Source of the DNA: Pleurostoma richardsiae
Taxonomy: Eukaryota > Ascomycota > Sordariomycetes > Calosphaeriales > Pleurostomataceae
Assembly (NCBI GenBank): GCA_030052745.1
Contig: JANBVO010000015.1
Coordinates: 186,001-250,000 of the forward strand
Length of the DNA: 64,000 nt
Reading direction: 5' to 3'
Positions 31,427 through 41,806 of the stretch are shown here, in pieces. Every line of letters starts with the position of its first letter. Within the stretch, counting starts at the first letter, position 1. The translations under genes and the position numbers were made by a program. Under the pieces are notes generated by a model, which ran no database searches, was not told the DNA's origin, and saw only the letters and a list, made by a program, of their open reading frames with translations.

Positions 31427-33461
31427 ATGGCCACAGTAAACGGGGCGGAGGGTCGCAATGGCACCTCGACCATAAATGGCACCAAAGATACCGCCAATGG
31501 CATCAAAACCGTAGCGGAATCCCCGATGTCAGCGCCGAAGAGCGCGCTCCTACCCCTCCTTGAAAGCGACATAATCGCTCCTAACTACGTCCATGAGCCC
31601 AAGCCGATCCGGGTGATCTACATCGGCGCGGGCATCTCGGGCATCGCCTTCAGCTACAAGGCGAACCAGGTTGAGAAGCTGACATACACCATCTACGAGA
31701 AGAACTACGACGTTGGCGGCACGTGGCTTGAGTCGCGCTACCCAGGTGTCTCCTGCGATGTGCCGGCCCACGGGTATACCTACACCTGGCGGGCAAACCC
31801 TGACTGGAGTCGGTTCTACGCCGGTGGCGAGGAGATCTGGAGGTGGTACAAGAAGCTCGCCGAGGAGTACGGCGTGTATGAGCATACCAGGTTCAAGCAC
31901 AAGGTCGTCAAGGCGGAGTGGGACGAGGCCACGCAGCTATGGAAGGTCGAGGTCGAGAACCTGGAGACCGGCGAGAGGTTTTGGGACGAGGCCGAGGTGC
32001 TTATCAACGGAGGCGGGCCGTTAAAGTGAGTCACCTCCTTGAGTATACGCCATCAACGAGTTAAGGAGAAGAGGCTGACCTTTAATGCAGCAATTGGAAA
32101 TGGCCTGACATTGAAGGACTGCATGACTTCGAAGGAGATCTTCTACACACAGCAAAGTGGGATGATAGCGTCAAGCTGGAGGGCAAGAGAGTTGCCGTCA
32201 TAGGATCTGGCGCGTCAGGAATACAGATTGTACCTGCGATCCAGCCCAGTATGTAGTGCCAAAACGATAAGTCGTCCCAAGGAGCTGACAGCTTACCTTC
32301 ATAGTTGTGAGCAAGCTCGTCTCGTTCAACCGGTCACCGACATGGGTGGCGCCCGAATTTGCCTGGCAGCTCGCCGCAGATGGCCGAGACACCATCTACA
32401 CGGATGAGCAGCGGGCAGAGTTCCGCAACAACCCCGCAAAACTGACACAGTATCGGAGGGACATTGAGCACGGCATGAACGCCAGGTTCCCCTCCTTCTA
32501 CAAGCACTCGGAGGCCCAGAAGATTGGAAGGCAGTTCGTCGCGGAGGGCATGCGGAAGAGGCTCAAGAACGACCCGGTGCTTTCAGAGAAGCTAGTCCCC
32601 AAGTTTGAGCTGGGATGCAGGCGGTAGGTCATCACAATTGCATCGTGACACCGTTATCCTACCCCCCCATCTAAGTTGCTAGATTTGGACTAACAGAGCC
32701 AACTTATGACAGAGTGACACCGGGCCAGGGCTACCTTGAGGCCCTCACTTCGCCGAATGCCGAAGTTGTTACTGTGGGTATTCAGAAAGTCGTCCCCAGC
32801 GGCATCATCGACAACGACGGGCAGCTGCACGAGGTTGACATTGTCATCACCGCGACTGGGTACGACACCTCTTTCGTCCCGCGATTCCCCATCATTGGAC
32901 TCAAGGGCGTCAACCTGCAGGACAAGTGGAGGACTGAAGGGGCGGCAGCGTACCTCTCGGTAGCGGTGCCTGGCTTCCCTAACTACTTCCTCACCATCGG
33001 ACCCAATGCACCTATCAGCAATGGTTCGCTTGTAGCTGCGATGGAACGGCAACTCGACTACGCCCTGGCGTTTGTGCGCAAGATCCAGACCGAGGACGTA
33101 ACCTCAGCGGTGGTGTCAGATGAGGCCGCCGCCGAGTTCGACGAGTGGAAAAACGAGATTATGAAGGGCATGACCTGGTCAGGCGCGTGCACGAGCTGGT
33201 AAGTGACCCCGGAACAAATGTCTCACCCCGCCACTGGCAGGCACTGACTTGTGAGGTTCCAGGTACAAGAACGGGACTGCGGATGGCAAGGTCACGGGGC
33301 CGTGGCCGGGCTCTGTTAACCACTTCCTGGAGATCATGAAACAGCCGCTCTACGAGGACTTCAAGTACAAGTACAAGACACGGAACCGCTTCAGGTTCTT
33401 CGGCGATGGAAGGGCGCCCGTTGAGGCAAAAGGTGAGCCTCTGGGGTGGTATATGCAGTGA
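31427..33461 (+). CDS. Baeyer-Villiger monooxygenase (FAD, NADPH)
   Basis: Spliced model: exons 31427-32025, 32091-32248, 32305-32623, 32713-33198 and 33263-33461, giving 586 residues. The FAD motif GAGISG is at residues 67-72. [34 protein letters not shown] follows, then the BVMO fingerprint [13 protein letters not shown] (F-x-G-x3-H-x3-W-D, about 213-225), the NADPH motif [20 protein letters not shown], and [11 protein letters not shown] before the flavin domain ends. This is type I BVMO architecture, inserting oxygen beside a ketone to give an ester or lactone. The ATG at 31427 sits in a perfect context (ACCATGG), while an upstream extension needs TTG. The first 55 residues are a polar, low-complexity leader. 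It is tail to tail with SDR 3. Substrate is unknown; the companion OYE and hydrolases suggest a cyclic ketone. Confidence 0.92.
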
Positions 33462-33963
33462 TGGCGATATACCGTCAGTACTGGTCGTGAGGGTAGAATT
33501 CGGGGTTGGAGTGACTTCTCGTCGTGACGTTACCATTGAAATAGACGATACGGACAGTCACTCCGGAGATCCTCTCAGGTAGTATTATTGCGTTAGGTGT
33601 AGATGAGTAATTCCTAGATGCATGCTATCTCCTTGCATCTAGATACTCGACCGGAACCCACATGGAGTGCCGGCTGGTCACTCGTCGCCCGCTTCCAGCA
33701 GTCACCGTCCGAAAGTCGGCAGCAATTAACAGAACAAACGTCTCATACAACCTCAAGGCCATATCTTGGATAGTCCAGCCGTTAGACCTAATATGGCCTC
33801 CTCATAATCCCCGACCCGGTTGTTCTGTAACAGACGCAATGAGCAGACTTCTTACGTGGGTTAATTGCTGCATCATAGGCCCCATTAGTAATACTATAAC
33901 TCCCCGATACTGCCATAGCACGATCAATAACAGCTCAGGGCCCAGAAGGAAAGCTCCAATTGA
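33462..33963. other. Intergenic between convergent BVMO and SDR 3
   Basis: 502 bp between two facing 3' ends, A/T-richer, with no open frame of note. It presumably holds the two terminators and 3' untranslated regions. No repeat is seen. Confidence 0.45.
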
Positions 33964-34924
33964 TTAAAGAAGTGATGATGCTCCGTCAATGGCAGTAGTG
34001 AATAAAGCGCCCTCTGCAACCCGCGTAGCGTTTGCCTTCAGCTCGTCAACATCCCAATTACAGGAAGAAAATTTCCCCTTCAAGAATTCAGCTTCAGGAC
34101 TGGAGACCCAAACAATATAATGAGCGGGAAGCTCGACTAACACTGTGAGCTTGCGGGACAGGGACGTAGGTAGAAGTCTCACGAGATACCTTTATCAGTA
34201 GGGAGGTCCAGCATGCCAGATTTGGTGAACATGTTGGTCTCGACCGTCCCTGGATGAATAGTCGTGAAACGAACATCAGGATGCTCGGCAGCTAGTACCT
34301 CGATGAACTTGATCAAGCCAAGTTTGGAGGCAACGTAGCTCGATACATTGGTTACCATGGAAGCCGGCAAATTCACACCTGCTGTGGAAGTAGCGACAAC
34401 GACTGCATTTTCCCCTTTTGTAGGCAAGAATGCTTGGGCCGTGATGAAAGATCCTTTGATATTGACCTGTTTGACTGTTCGCAGCTATGTTGTGGGCTGT
34501 AGTCTGGAAATCTTACCTCAAAGGCTTTCCACCACTCGTTGACATCAGACTCCATGCTTGGGCCTGGGTTGGACATATAGCCAGCATTCATAACCAAGAC
34601 ATCCCAAGTGCCAATATCAGAGGCAGCCTTGCTCAATACAGCTACATCAGTGACGTCGGCTATGTGAGTTGACACTGTGGCCTTGTACTTGGACTCGATG
34701 GCATCTTTGGTGTCGAGTAGGGGTTGCTCTTTTCGGCCCAAGATCGCAATGGAAGAGGCGCCGGCGATGGCAAAGGCTTCGACGACACCGCGGCCGATGC
34801 CATATCCACCGCCTGTCACCACGATTTTCTTGCTTCTGGCGGACAGCTCTGGACGGGAAGGATCGATAGCGGCATAAGTGTCATTATGCCATTCCTTAGT
34901 CGGCGCGGGGAGAGGAGGCTTCAT
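33964..34924 (-). CDS. Short-chain dehydrogenase/reductase 3
   Basis: Spliced model: exons 34924-34517, 34466-34190 and 34142-33964, giving 287 residues. Classical SDR marks: KKIVVTGGGYGIGRGVVEAFA (about residues 33-53), LGRKEQ after strand 2, IADVTD, MNAG, ATSTAGV with the catalytic Ser, YVASK as Tyr-x3-Lys, and IHPGTVETNMF. The end (LPAHYIVWVSSPEAEFLKGKF) matches the usual SDR close. ATG 34924 lies in ACCATGA; the frame extends upstream only from TTG. It is the last gene of the cluster by content and faces the BVMO. It could supply the ketone for the BVMO by oxidising an alcohol, as in bacterial cyclic alcohol pathways. That role is inferred. The last intron is only 47 bp. Confidence 0.86.
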
Positions 34925-36314
34925 GGTTGATGCGGACAATCTGAGAAGCTTCCAAAACGGCAGATGAACTAGTCGGGTGTAAGGGCAGGCTCAGAGACTC
35001 ATTGAGTTAATGAGGTGAGAAGTGATTGCTGCGACTTTGACATTCTTCTAGCAAGGTACCTAAGGCATTTGGGCTCTTTCTTATAGGTGCCGTTTAGGAA
35101 TATTCACGGCCGACAGCGGTGATAGCTTTGTCAGCATCTACTGCTACAGAACGAAGACTGTATGATCGCGGTTGCTCAAAGTTGATTATGCGATGGTTTC
35201 GTCCGATATTCGGCCGGGCGCTCCCTTTCCCTTAAGCATAGAGTTATGACTTAGGAGACAGTTTTCAAGCCGTAAACTTTGTGTCCGGTCTTTCCATTCA
35301 AGCAAAGCGTATACGAAGAGACAGTAATTTTGATCGGATTTAAATCATGGACGTCGTTAAGCTGGTGCTGGAGAATGAGCGCCTCGGCAGACTAGAGGTA
35401 ATCAATTGGTGGACGAGGTAATGGAGCTGCTTTTACTAGGATAGGGAGTTGTGTTGTTGACATACCTTACCTCGCTACTGTCTAATGTATGATTCAACGT
35501 AAACCTCCTAGCCAAATGCCTCGTTCCCAGGCTGCTAGGTTGAATGCCACCGTCGATTTCTCTCATAGTAGAGGAGGTCGTACGACGTACTCTGTTTTAC
35601 GCATGTTGTTTGCTTGTCTGCCACGGAACCTTACCCGAGACTGCCACACAGCATGGCCGGAAACAGCCTAGACCAGGAACCGTCACAAACACTAAAAAGA
35701 TCGACAGGGCCGATGAGGATCTACTCCGCCCCCGAGGCGTCGGTCCTCCAATGGCCGTGGGCCAGCAAATTAGCTTGGCCCCTTGGCGAGAATCCTTCCT
35801 GACGGGATGCCACATGCAATTGGCTGGAATGTCATGTTGTCACCCGGGGGGATACCCGTCCAGGGGCATGGCTGAAAACTCAGTTGCACAGCGGAGCCGG
35901 GGAACTCCACCTCTGCCAGCCTGGCAGACCTTACTTAAGGGGAACGAAGGCGCCATCATGAACAAATTGCGGAGGAAGTGCACCGGCCACCTTTTACACA
36001 CCTCACTCGGGTGTATCCATTCCTTTCAGGACGACGACGACGACGACGACGACGAGCCGCAGACAGTGGCAGGCCACTCCTTCCTTCACGGGGTTACAGA
36101 CAACTGTCTCTATCGATCTCTAAATATCCAGCTGAAGCCGTCGCACGGCTCAATTCACTCACTCATTCAGTCACCGGCTGGGCAGAACCACTCTCTATCC
36201 CGAGTGTTTACCTCTCATCTTGCGGGAATTCCGGATTCATGCAATCCAGCGACTCAAGACCGACCCCGTATTGTCCCTCCTTGACCTAAAGACGAAGCTA
36301 CGAAGATAGCCAAG
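34925..36314. other. Intergenic, upstream region of the GPI-anchored protein gene
   Basis: About 1.4 kb without a supported gene. An open frame from ATG 35544 to 36284 exists but has no domain, contains a run of Asp from the GAC repeat and sits in the expected 5' leader, so it is not called. The palindrome AGGTACCT occurs at 35054-35061. CT-rich and TC-rich stretches precede the 36315 start. Confidence 0.45.
36030..36053. repeat. (GAC)8 trinucleotide microsatellite
   Basis: Eight perfect GAC units followed by one GAG, about 260 bp upstream of the GPI-protein start. It is probably in the 5' leader or core promoter. Such tracts change length readily between strains. Confidence 0.9.
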
Positions 36315-37589
36315 ATGCGTCTTCTCCATTCTCTACCTGTCCCGACTCTACTCCTCGCCCTCGCGGCGCAGACCGCTGCCGACAGCATATCGGCGACGCC
36401 CCACGACAGCTACTCGTCGTCGGTCGGAGTGCTCGGCTGCAAGATCAACACCGACCGCGTCGCCTACTGGCCCGGCTCGGTGGACTGCGACAACATCTGC
36501 GTCAAGCTGAGCCACGGCGGGCGCTCCGTGCACCTCCTGCGCATCGACCAGTCCGGCGGCGCCCACGACATCAGCTACGACGCCTGGGTGTACCTGCAGA
36601 CCGGCAAGTCCGCGGCCGAAGATCCCATCACGGGCGGCGGTGTCGACATGGAGTACGAGGAGGTCGACGCGTCGGAGTGCGCCGACCTCATCCACACCGA
36701 CGGCGCGAAGCTGCCGCTCAGCGCCTCCAACAGCATCAATTTCCTTACCAGCTGCCTCGCCCAGCCCGACAGCTATGTTGCCAAGAATTTCGTTCTCTAC
36801 AACATCTGCGACGCCATCTGCTCGCTAGGCTACAACGAGGAGTGCGAGCTCGACCTCGACGTCAGCAACCAGCCCAGCTGCCCGCACACCCTCGGCCTGA
36901 CCACGAAGCTGACGACCACCCCCGTCTACAACGTCGAGTACCAGTCCGGCACGACCGTCGAGGCGTCCACGGGCGAGGTCGTGTCTGCGGACGTGGCGGC
37001 GGCCGAGAATGACGATGACGACAGTGACGACAGCGCCGACAGCGCCGAGCAGACGACCTCCGAAGATGCCCAAACGACGACCGCGCCTGCGACAACCACC
37101 ACGACGCCCACAGTAGTGGTTGAATCCACCAGCAGCAGCGATGCGCCCGCCGAGGTCCACAGCACTGCCGCGCCCGTTGCCGCCGTTGCGGAGACTACAT
37201 CGACTACCGTCCCACCCACGACACTGTCCACGGTTACATCTCCTGCCGCCATCCAGAGCACCTCGACTACCACAAGCTCGACGTCGCAGGAGCCGTCACA
37301 TTCTCCGGGCGTCTTCGTCGTCACCAGCGAGACCGTCATCAGCCAGGCCGCCGCCAGCTCGGCAGCCTCGACCGAGAGCGCCACCGCTGCCCAGAGCACC
37401 GAGGCGCCCAACAGCTCAGCCACCACAACGTTCTCGAGGGCCACAGTCTCAAGCAGCCAGTCGACGACCAGCTCGAGTCCCAGCGGCTCGGCTGCAGCGA
37501 ACACCAGCGGCAGCAGCGTGGGTGCCGCGGTATCCGGGAAGATGGCGCTCCTCACGGGCGCCGCGGCGTGCTGGATGCTGCTCGCATGA
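36315..37589 (+). CDS. GPI-anchored Ser/Thr-rich cell-surface protein
   Basis: Single-exon gene of 424 residues. A signal peptide is clear (MRLLHSLPVPTLLLALAAQTAADS, cleavage about 22). Residues about 35-205 form a compact Cys-containing domain (VLGCKINTDRVAYWPGSVDCDNICVKLSHGGRSVHLLRIDQSGGAHDISYDAWVYL), reminiscent of the double-psi beta-barrel/expansin-like domain of other fungal surface proteins. An acidic stretch (ENDDDDSDDSADSAEQ) follows, then about 170 residues rich in Ser, Thr and Ala that are surely O-glycosylated. The C-terminus has small residues and a hydrophobic tail (MALLTGAAACWMLLA), the GPI signal. The product should sit on the plasma membrane or in the wall. Function is not known. 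The domain comparison is tentative; the surface location is well supported. Confidence 0.85.
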   Translation: MRLLHSLPVPTLLLALAAQTAADSISATPHDSYSSSVGVLGCKINTDRVAYWPGSVDCDNICVKLSHGGRSVHLLRIDQSGGAHDISYDAWVYLQTGKSAAEDPITGGGVDMEYEEVDASECADLIHTDGAKLPLSASNSINFLTSCLAQPDSYVAKNFVLYNICDAICSLGYNEECELDLDVSNQPSCPHTLGLTTKLTTTPVYNVEYQSGTTVEASTGEVVSADVAAAENDDDDSDDSADSAEQTTSEDAQTTTAPATTTTTPTVVVESTSSSDAPAEVHSTAAPVAAVAETTSTTVPPTTLSTVTSPAAIQSTSTTTSSTSQEPSHSPGVFVVTSETVISQAAASSAASTESATAAQSTEAPNSSATTTFSRATVSSSQSTTSSSPSGSAAANTSGSSVGAAVSGKMALLTGAAACWMLLA

Positions 37590-38304
37590 TCGTGCGAGAG
37601 GGCAGAGGGCCGTCGCTGGGCACGTCCCCTCCCGCATGCCTCTTTTTCAACTTCACTGTACATATTGATCATGATGATCCCGCCTGCGTGACTCCTGCGG
37701 GAGCAACCTTCTAGAAGAAGCAGGTCCCCGAGAGGGGACACAAGGCGCAGAAGCGGCATCGAGAATTCTATGCATCACGACGTATGAGGATCCATTCTTG
37801 TGTTTCGTTGTCTATCCTCTGTTGTGTTTCCTTAAACATGCGACCACTGTGGTGGCAAGTCCAGTGCCGCCGGCAGGAGGGCCCGATGTTGTGTTTTCCC
37901 GAGACGTGGCGATGCACCCGTTTGACCGGCTTAGCAAGCGCAGGCAGGTTAGAGACTCGGTCACTGCCACCATTTGCCGTTCAGGAGCTTCTCCCCTGAT
38001 TCTCGTAGGAGCGATCGTGTCCCTTCCGGTGATACCTGGGCGCTGCCGAGGCCGGCTTGCACGCGCTTTCACACATCCAATGCGGGCTCTGGGACCAGGC
38101 CATCAGGTCGCGTATTAGGATAAGCCAACGCGTGACAAAGAGCCTGGATGCCTCGTCGGAGTGCCCATCCAAGGATACAACATCAGTCGGGGCTTTCCCG
38201 GTCGCCTCGTTGCCCCATGCGGCATCATCCTTGAGCCATGAACCCGAGACTGGTCGACTGTCGCGAAGGGTCTCGCATCGCCGACCTCATTGTGAGTCCC
38301 GAGC
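37590..38304. other. Intergenic between convergent GPI-protein and F-box genes
   Basis: 715 bp with no independent gene supported. On the minus strand an open stretch (about 38263-37981) could form a further 3' exon of the F-box gene if the AG|GTAAGC at its end is used as a donor; I could not decide this. Confidence 0.35.
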
Positions 38305-39390
38305 TTACCTGTGCCCCCACATGCCCCTACAGCACGTAAACACCTCCTGCAGGAACAGCGGCGGCAGGTCATTGCCGGCGGGTGGTGGTGCCGTGTGTCC
38401 GTCCAGATCAGCCTGTGCAGGGAGCATGTCCTCGTTCAGCGCCTCGACCCGATGGTACATCTCCCGCAGCAGCTGCGTCCACCTCTCGGGTAGCTCACCC
38501 TTCTCTGCATTCTCGTGCTCCACCGTGACCAGCTCCATCCCCTCCAGCCCCTGCGTCTGCACCGCGTTCCACCACACGGCCTGGCACCGCTTGTCCTCGA
38601 AGTCGGGGCCCACGGCGCGCATCACTGGCTCCCAGAGGCGCGCCCACCGGCGGCTGGAGAGGATGTGGTGCAGCGCCACCTGGTCGCCATTGATGCGCTC
38701 GACCTCCCTGTCCTTGCGATAAGGCCCCGAGGGGAGCACCTCGAAACCCTTGTAGCCACCCTCACAGACCCAGTCTGGGATGCAGTACTTGATGAACTCG
38801 ATGCGCACGTCGCGCCCGAAGCGCGGGAGGTTCCTCTCCGGCTCGAGGTGCGCGCGCATGGTGCTGGCGAACAGCTCGCCGTAGATGATGACCTGGAACG
38901 CCGCGCGGTCGGCCTCCGTCTCGATCGTGTACGGCTCGCTGACGCCGCCGGACCAGAAATTCGGGGTCGCGTACCACTGCCGCCCTGCCATCTTGTCGAT
39001 CTTGTCGGCCAGCGGGTTGATGACGCTGAAGCGCGCGAGGTGCAGCCGCCGGACGTCCTCGAGAGTCAGGCCGGCCTTCTCGACGCACAGGGCGTACAGG
39101 CCATCGATGCCGCCACGGAATGCCTCCACGAGCTGTTTCGTCCGCTCCTCGTGGCCGAGTGCCCAGTCGCTGACCTGCCGGGCGGTGGCCATGACGAGGA
39201 AGTGCGGATGTGGGGAGAAGAAGGTGGGCGCTGACGCTGCGGCGAGGCGCAGGACGGTGTTGGGCAGCGTGCCCTCGAATATGGCCCGCAGCGTCCGGCA
39301 GGTCGACCGCATATTGTTGAAGTCTTCGATGTTGCGGAGGTGCGCCGGCAGGCCTGCCAGGAGCTCCCGCGGAAGGTCGAGCAAGTGCAT
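38305..39390 (-). CDS. F-box protein (putative SCF substrate adaptor)
   Basis: The open frame encodes 361 residues. The N-terminus MHLLDLPRELLAGLPAHLRNIEDFNNMRSTCRTLRAIFEGTL is an F-box (Leu-Pro-x-Glu-Leu, then the Cys-Arg helix), the part that binds Skp1 in SCF ubiquitin ligases. The rest (about 320 residues) is a helical region seen in lineage-expanded fungal F-box proteins and has no recognised repeat. The start is ATG 39390. The final codons read GGG CAC AGG TAA GC, a good donor sequence (AG|GTAAGC) that overlaps the stop. A spliced continuation on the minus strand is therefore possible and the C-terminus is uncertain. Substrate is unknown. It is not linked by orientation to neighbours. 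Confidence 0.72.
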   Translation of the reverse strand: MHLLDLPRELLAGLPAHLRNIEDFNNMRSTCRTLRAIFEGTLPNTVLRLAAASAPTFFSPHPHFLVMATARQVSDWALGHEERTKQLVEAFRGGIDGLYALCVEKAGLTLEDVRRLHLARFSVINPLADKIDKMAGRQWYATPNFWSGGVSEPYTIETEADRAAFQVIIYGELFASTMRAHLEPERNLPRFGRDVRIEFIKYCIPDWVCEGGYKGFEVLPSGPYRKDREVERINGDQVALHHILSSRRWARLWEPVMRAVGPDFEDKRCQAVWWNAVQTQGLEGMELVTVEHENAEKGELPERWTQLLREMYHRVEALNEDMLPAQADLDGHTAPPPAGNDLPPLFLQEVFTCCRGMWGHR

Positions 39391-40055
39391 CGCGACTCGC
39401 AGCTATACTGTCGCTGCTTAGACGCTGGAAGAAATGAGGGGGGTTTTGTGTCTCGCTCTCTTTGCGTTGCGGGGGGACAGCTGTCTTTTTATGAAGTTGC
39501 TCCTTGTCTCTCCAACCCACCGTCGCTCAAAGCGGAAGCTCGATTGCCGAGTTCAATGGCGGCCAATACAAAGGCAGATAGATGCACGCGGACCCCTAGC
39601 GTGAGGCGGTGTTGCTCGGTGCCACTGTGGATTGGTAGACGGTCCTGGACGGTCTATGAAGATCGCCGCCGCATGAAAGGCCGGCCGGGTGACTCGATTC
39701 AAACTCCAGATTTGCCATACGTCACCAGGGTTGCGATGGTTGTTGGTACGCAATTACACAGTTCGATCTTGTGTTTGTTGCCTTCCCCTCCGATGATTGA
39801 CGATAGGTGATTGATTGCAGGGTATTAACGCGTTTACTCTACGGCGGAAATTGACCAGGGCTACGTGAGACGCAAGTGCTCTTCACGAGGAAAGAAGGCC
39901 GTTGCACCAGAACCATCCCTGCCAAGAGCATTAGGTTGTAGATGTTGACACTGACATCTTTATTCTAGGTCTCCGGATAGTACGTATCAGTGCTCTCTAT
40001 GCTTTAATTAAGCCTGCACTGCTCCCTGATCGTCACTCGGCCACTGAACCTAGTG
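39391..40055. other. Intergenic, promoter of the F-box gene and 3' flank of the carboxypeptidase
   Basis: 665 bp with no supported gene. Short frames at 39553-39810 lack any domain. Confidence 0.45.
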
Positions 40056-41806
40056 CTAGTATGGCCAGGTAAACGACGTCGAGATGTTGACACTGAACGC
40101 CTCCCCGCTGCTAAGGCTGCCCACCCGCCCCAGAAGATACTCCAGATGCCGAAACGCCGCGCTGGGGGTGTACTCGGGTACCATGTGACCCGCGAGGTTG
40201 ACAGTGACGTGGGTCAGCCCGCGCTCCGCATGCACGGTGCCCTGGTATCCGCCGCCAGCGTAGTTGGGAATGTCGGGGTTGACCGCGGCCGGCAGGATGA
40301 GGTCGTCGCTGGGCGGTGACTGGAAGCCCTGTGCGCCGTTCCACTCGAACATCTGGATCGCAAGGGCCGTGACGTTGGGCTGGATAACCATGTCCTGCTG
40401 GCCGGACCCGATGATGACCTTGTTGGTGTGCTCGACGAGCGTCCGCAACCTCTCGGCGTGCTCGGTGTTGTCGTAGTTGTCGCTGCCGGTGCCTGCGTAT
40501 ACCGGCCCCTGGCACATCGCCCACGACCCGTTATGGTCCGACACATGAATGAGCCGCCTGACATCGTTGTCGTTCCAGTAGATGCTCGCGCCCTCGGCGA
40601 CGTAGACAAAGTTAGGGTAGCCGAGGACGTCCCATAGGGTGGGACACATTTCAGTGATATGATACTCGTTGAAGCAGGGGTTGATGGCGAAGACCTCGGC
40701 CCAAAATGGCGTGAGGACATCACAGTCCGAGTCGTCCATCGCGGGCCACGGCGTCGGTGGCGGCGGGTAACTCAGGTACTTCTGCATATAGGCGTCGTGG
40801 CCGCATGCCGCGCTCATGTCCTCGATCTTCTGCTTGAAGGAGTCTGGCAGTCCAAAGATGCTGTTCCAGTGCCTGATGTACGCGGGGAGACTGCGCTGGT
40901 CGTGGCCAATGCCGTCCGAGCCAGGCAGTACCGCATCGTAGAACAGCGCACCCTGAACGTCAAAGATATCGGTGTCGTTCTGTTCAAGCATTGCGGCCCC
41001 GACGTAGGGGACGTGGACCCCGGCGTAGCTCTCGCCAGTCAGGTAGATCTTCTTGCCCTGCAACTGGAAGGTATCCATGAAGTTGCGCCAGAAGCCGACA
41101 AACTGCTGCGCGGCGTCATCATTGTTCAGTGCCGTTATAGGGCCGCTGCTGAAGCCCGTACCGATCGGATATTCGACCCTAATTGAACGTTGTGGTGAGC
41201 TTCTCAGAATTGCGTAACGCAATTGTCATATCGCACTGCTATCCAAGGATAATCTTAGACGTACCAGATGACGTTCGCTAGCTTGTGCCACGAGTACGCA
41301 TTCTCTATCGGCCTGAAGGTTCCCGGTTTCCACAAGAACGGGCCGTTTTCCTCCAATAGCCCCTCCAGCGAGGAACAGCCGGGCCCGCCATTGAACCAGA
41401 TGACAAGGTCGTCTTTACCTGCCGGGTTTACCGTGGGGAAGAACCAAAAGAACATCTTCTGCATTTCGTCTTCTGGTACGCTGGCGTTGACCGGCATGAG
41501 ACCGGCGTATGACTCGCCTACGTCGAAGGTGACATCCGGTATCCGAGTCCCGGCAATGTAATAGTCTGTAAATTGTGTAAATCTCAAGAAATTGCGATGT
41601 GATTGTTGAAGAGCAGGGTATGCTCAAGGCTTACCAGCAGTAGCGTCTGTGAGATACTGGGCATCTCCCCTGTCAAACCGCTTCTCGAGAGCCTCCCCAT
41701 AGGAAGGGGCGCCGTGCACAGAGGCAATAGGGCCATAGAGGCCCCAGAAGGCAACACTCAGGCACGCCGCTACGAGGGACGCCTTGGTGGAATGTGAGCC
41801 GTGCAT
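40056..41806 (-). CDS. Secreted serine carboxypeptidase, S10 family
   Basis: Spliced model: exons 41806-41635, 41565-41265 and 41178-40056, giving 531 residues. The N-terminus is a signal peptide ([25 protein letters not shown], cleavage about 32). The S10 core shows [23 protein letters not shown], then [12 protein letters not shown] rebuilt by splicing, the nucleophile GESYAG (Ser about residue 208), the acid in [12 protein letters not shown], and the His in [15 protein letters not shown]. The family removes C-terminal residues at acid pH in the vacuole or, as here with a signal peptide and several N-glycosylation sites (NDT, NGS, NVT, NIS), outside the cell. The secreted carboxypeptidase S1 type is the best match. 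The start ATG 41806 is the only one giving the signal peptide. The Asp site is the least certain of the triad. Confidence 0.9.

Noticed and set aside
35544-36284. 246-codon open frame upstream of the GPI-protein gene
   Set aside because: No domain, odd composition, includes a poly-Asp run from the GAC repeat and lies in the expected promoter/leader of the gene at 36315.
36926-37759. 277-codon minus-strand frame opposite the GPI-protein gene
   Set aside because: It mirrors the Ser/Thr/Ala-rich repeats of the real gene; the low-complexity Val/Ala/Ser-rich translation is a typical antisense shadow.
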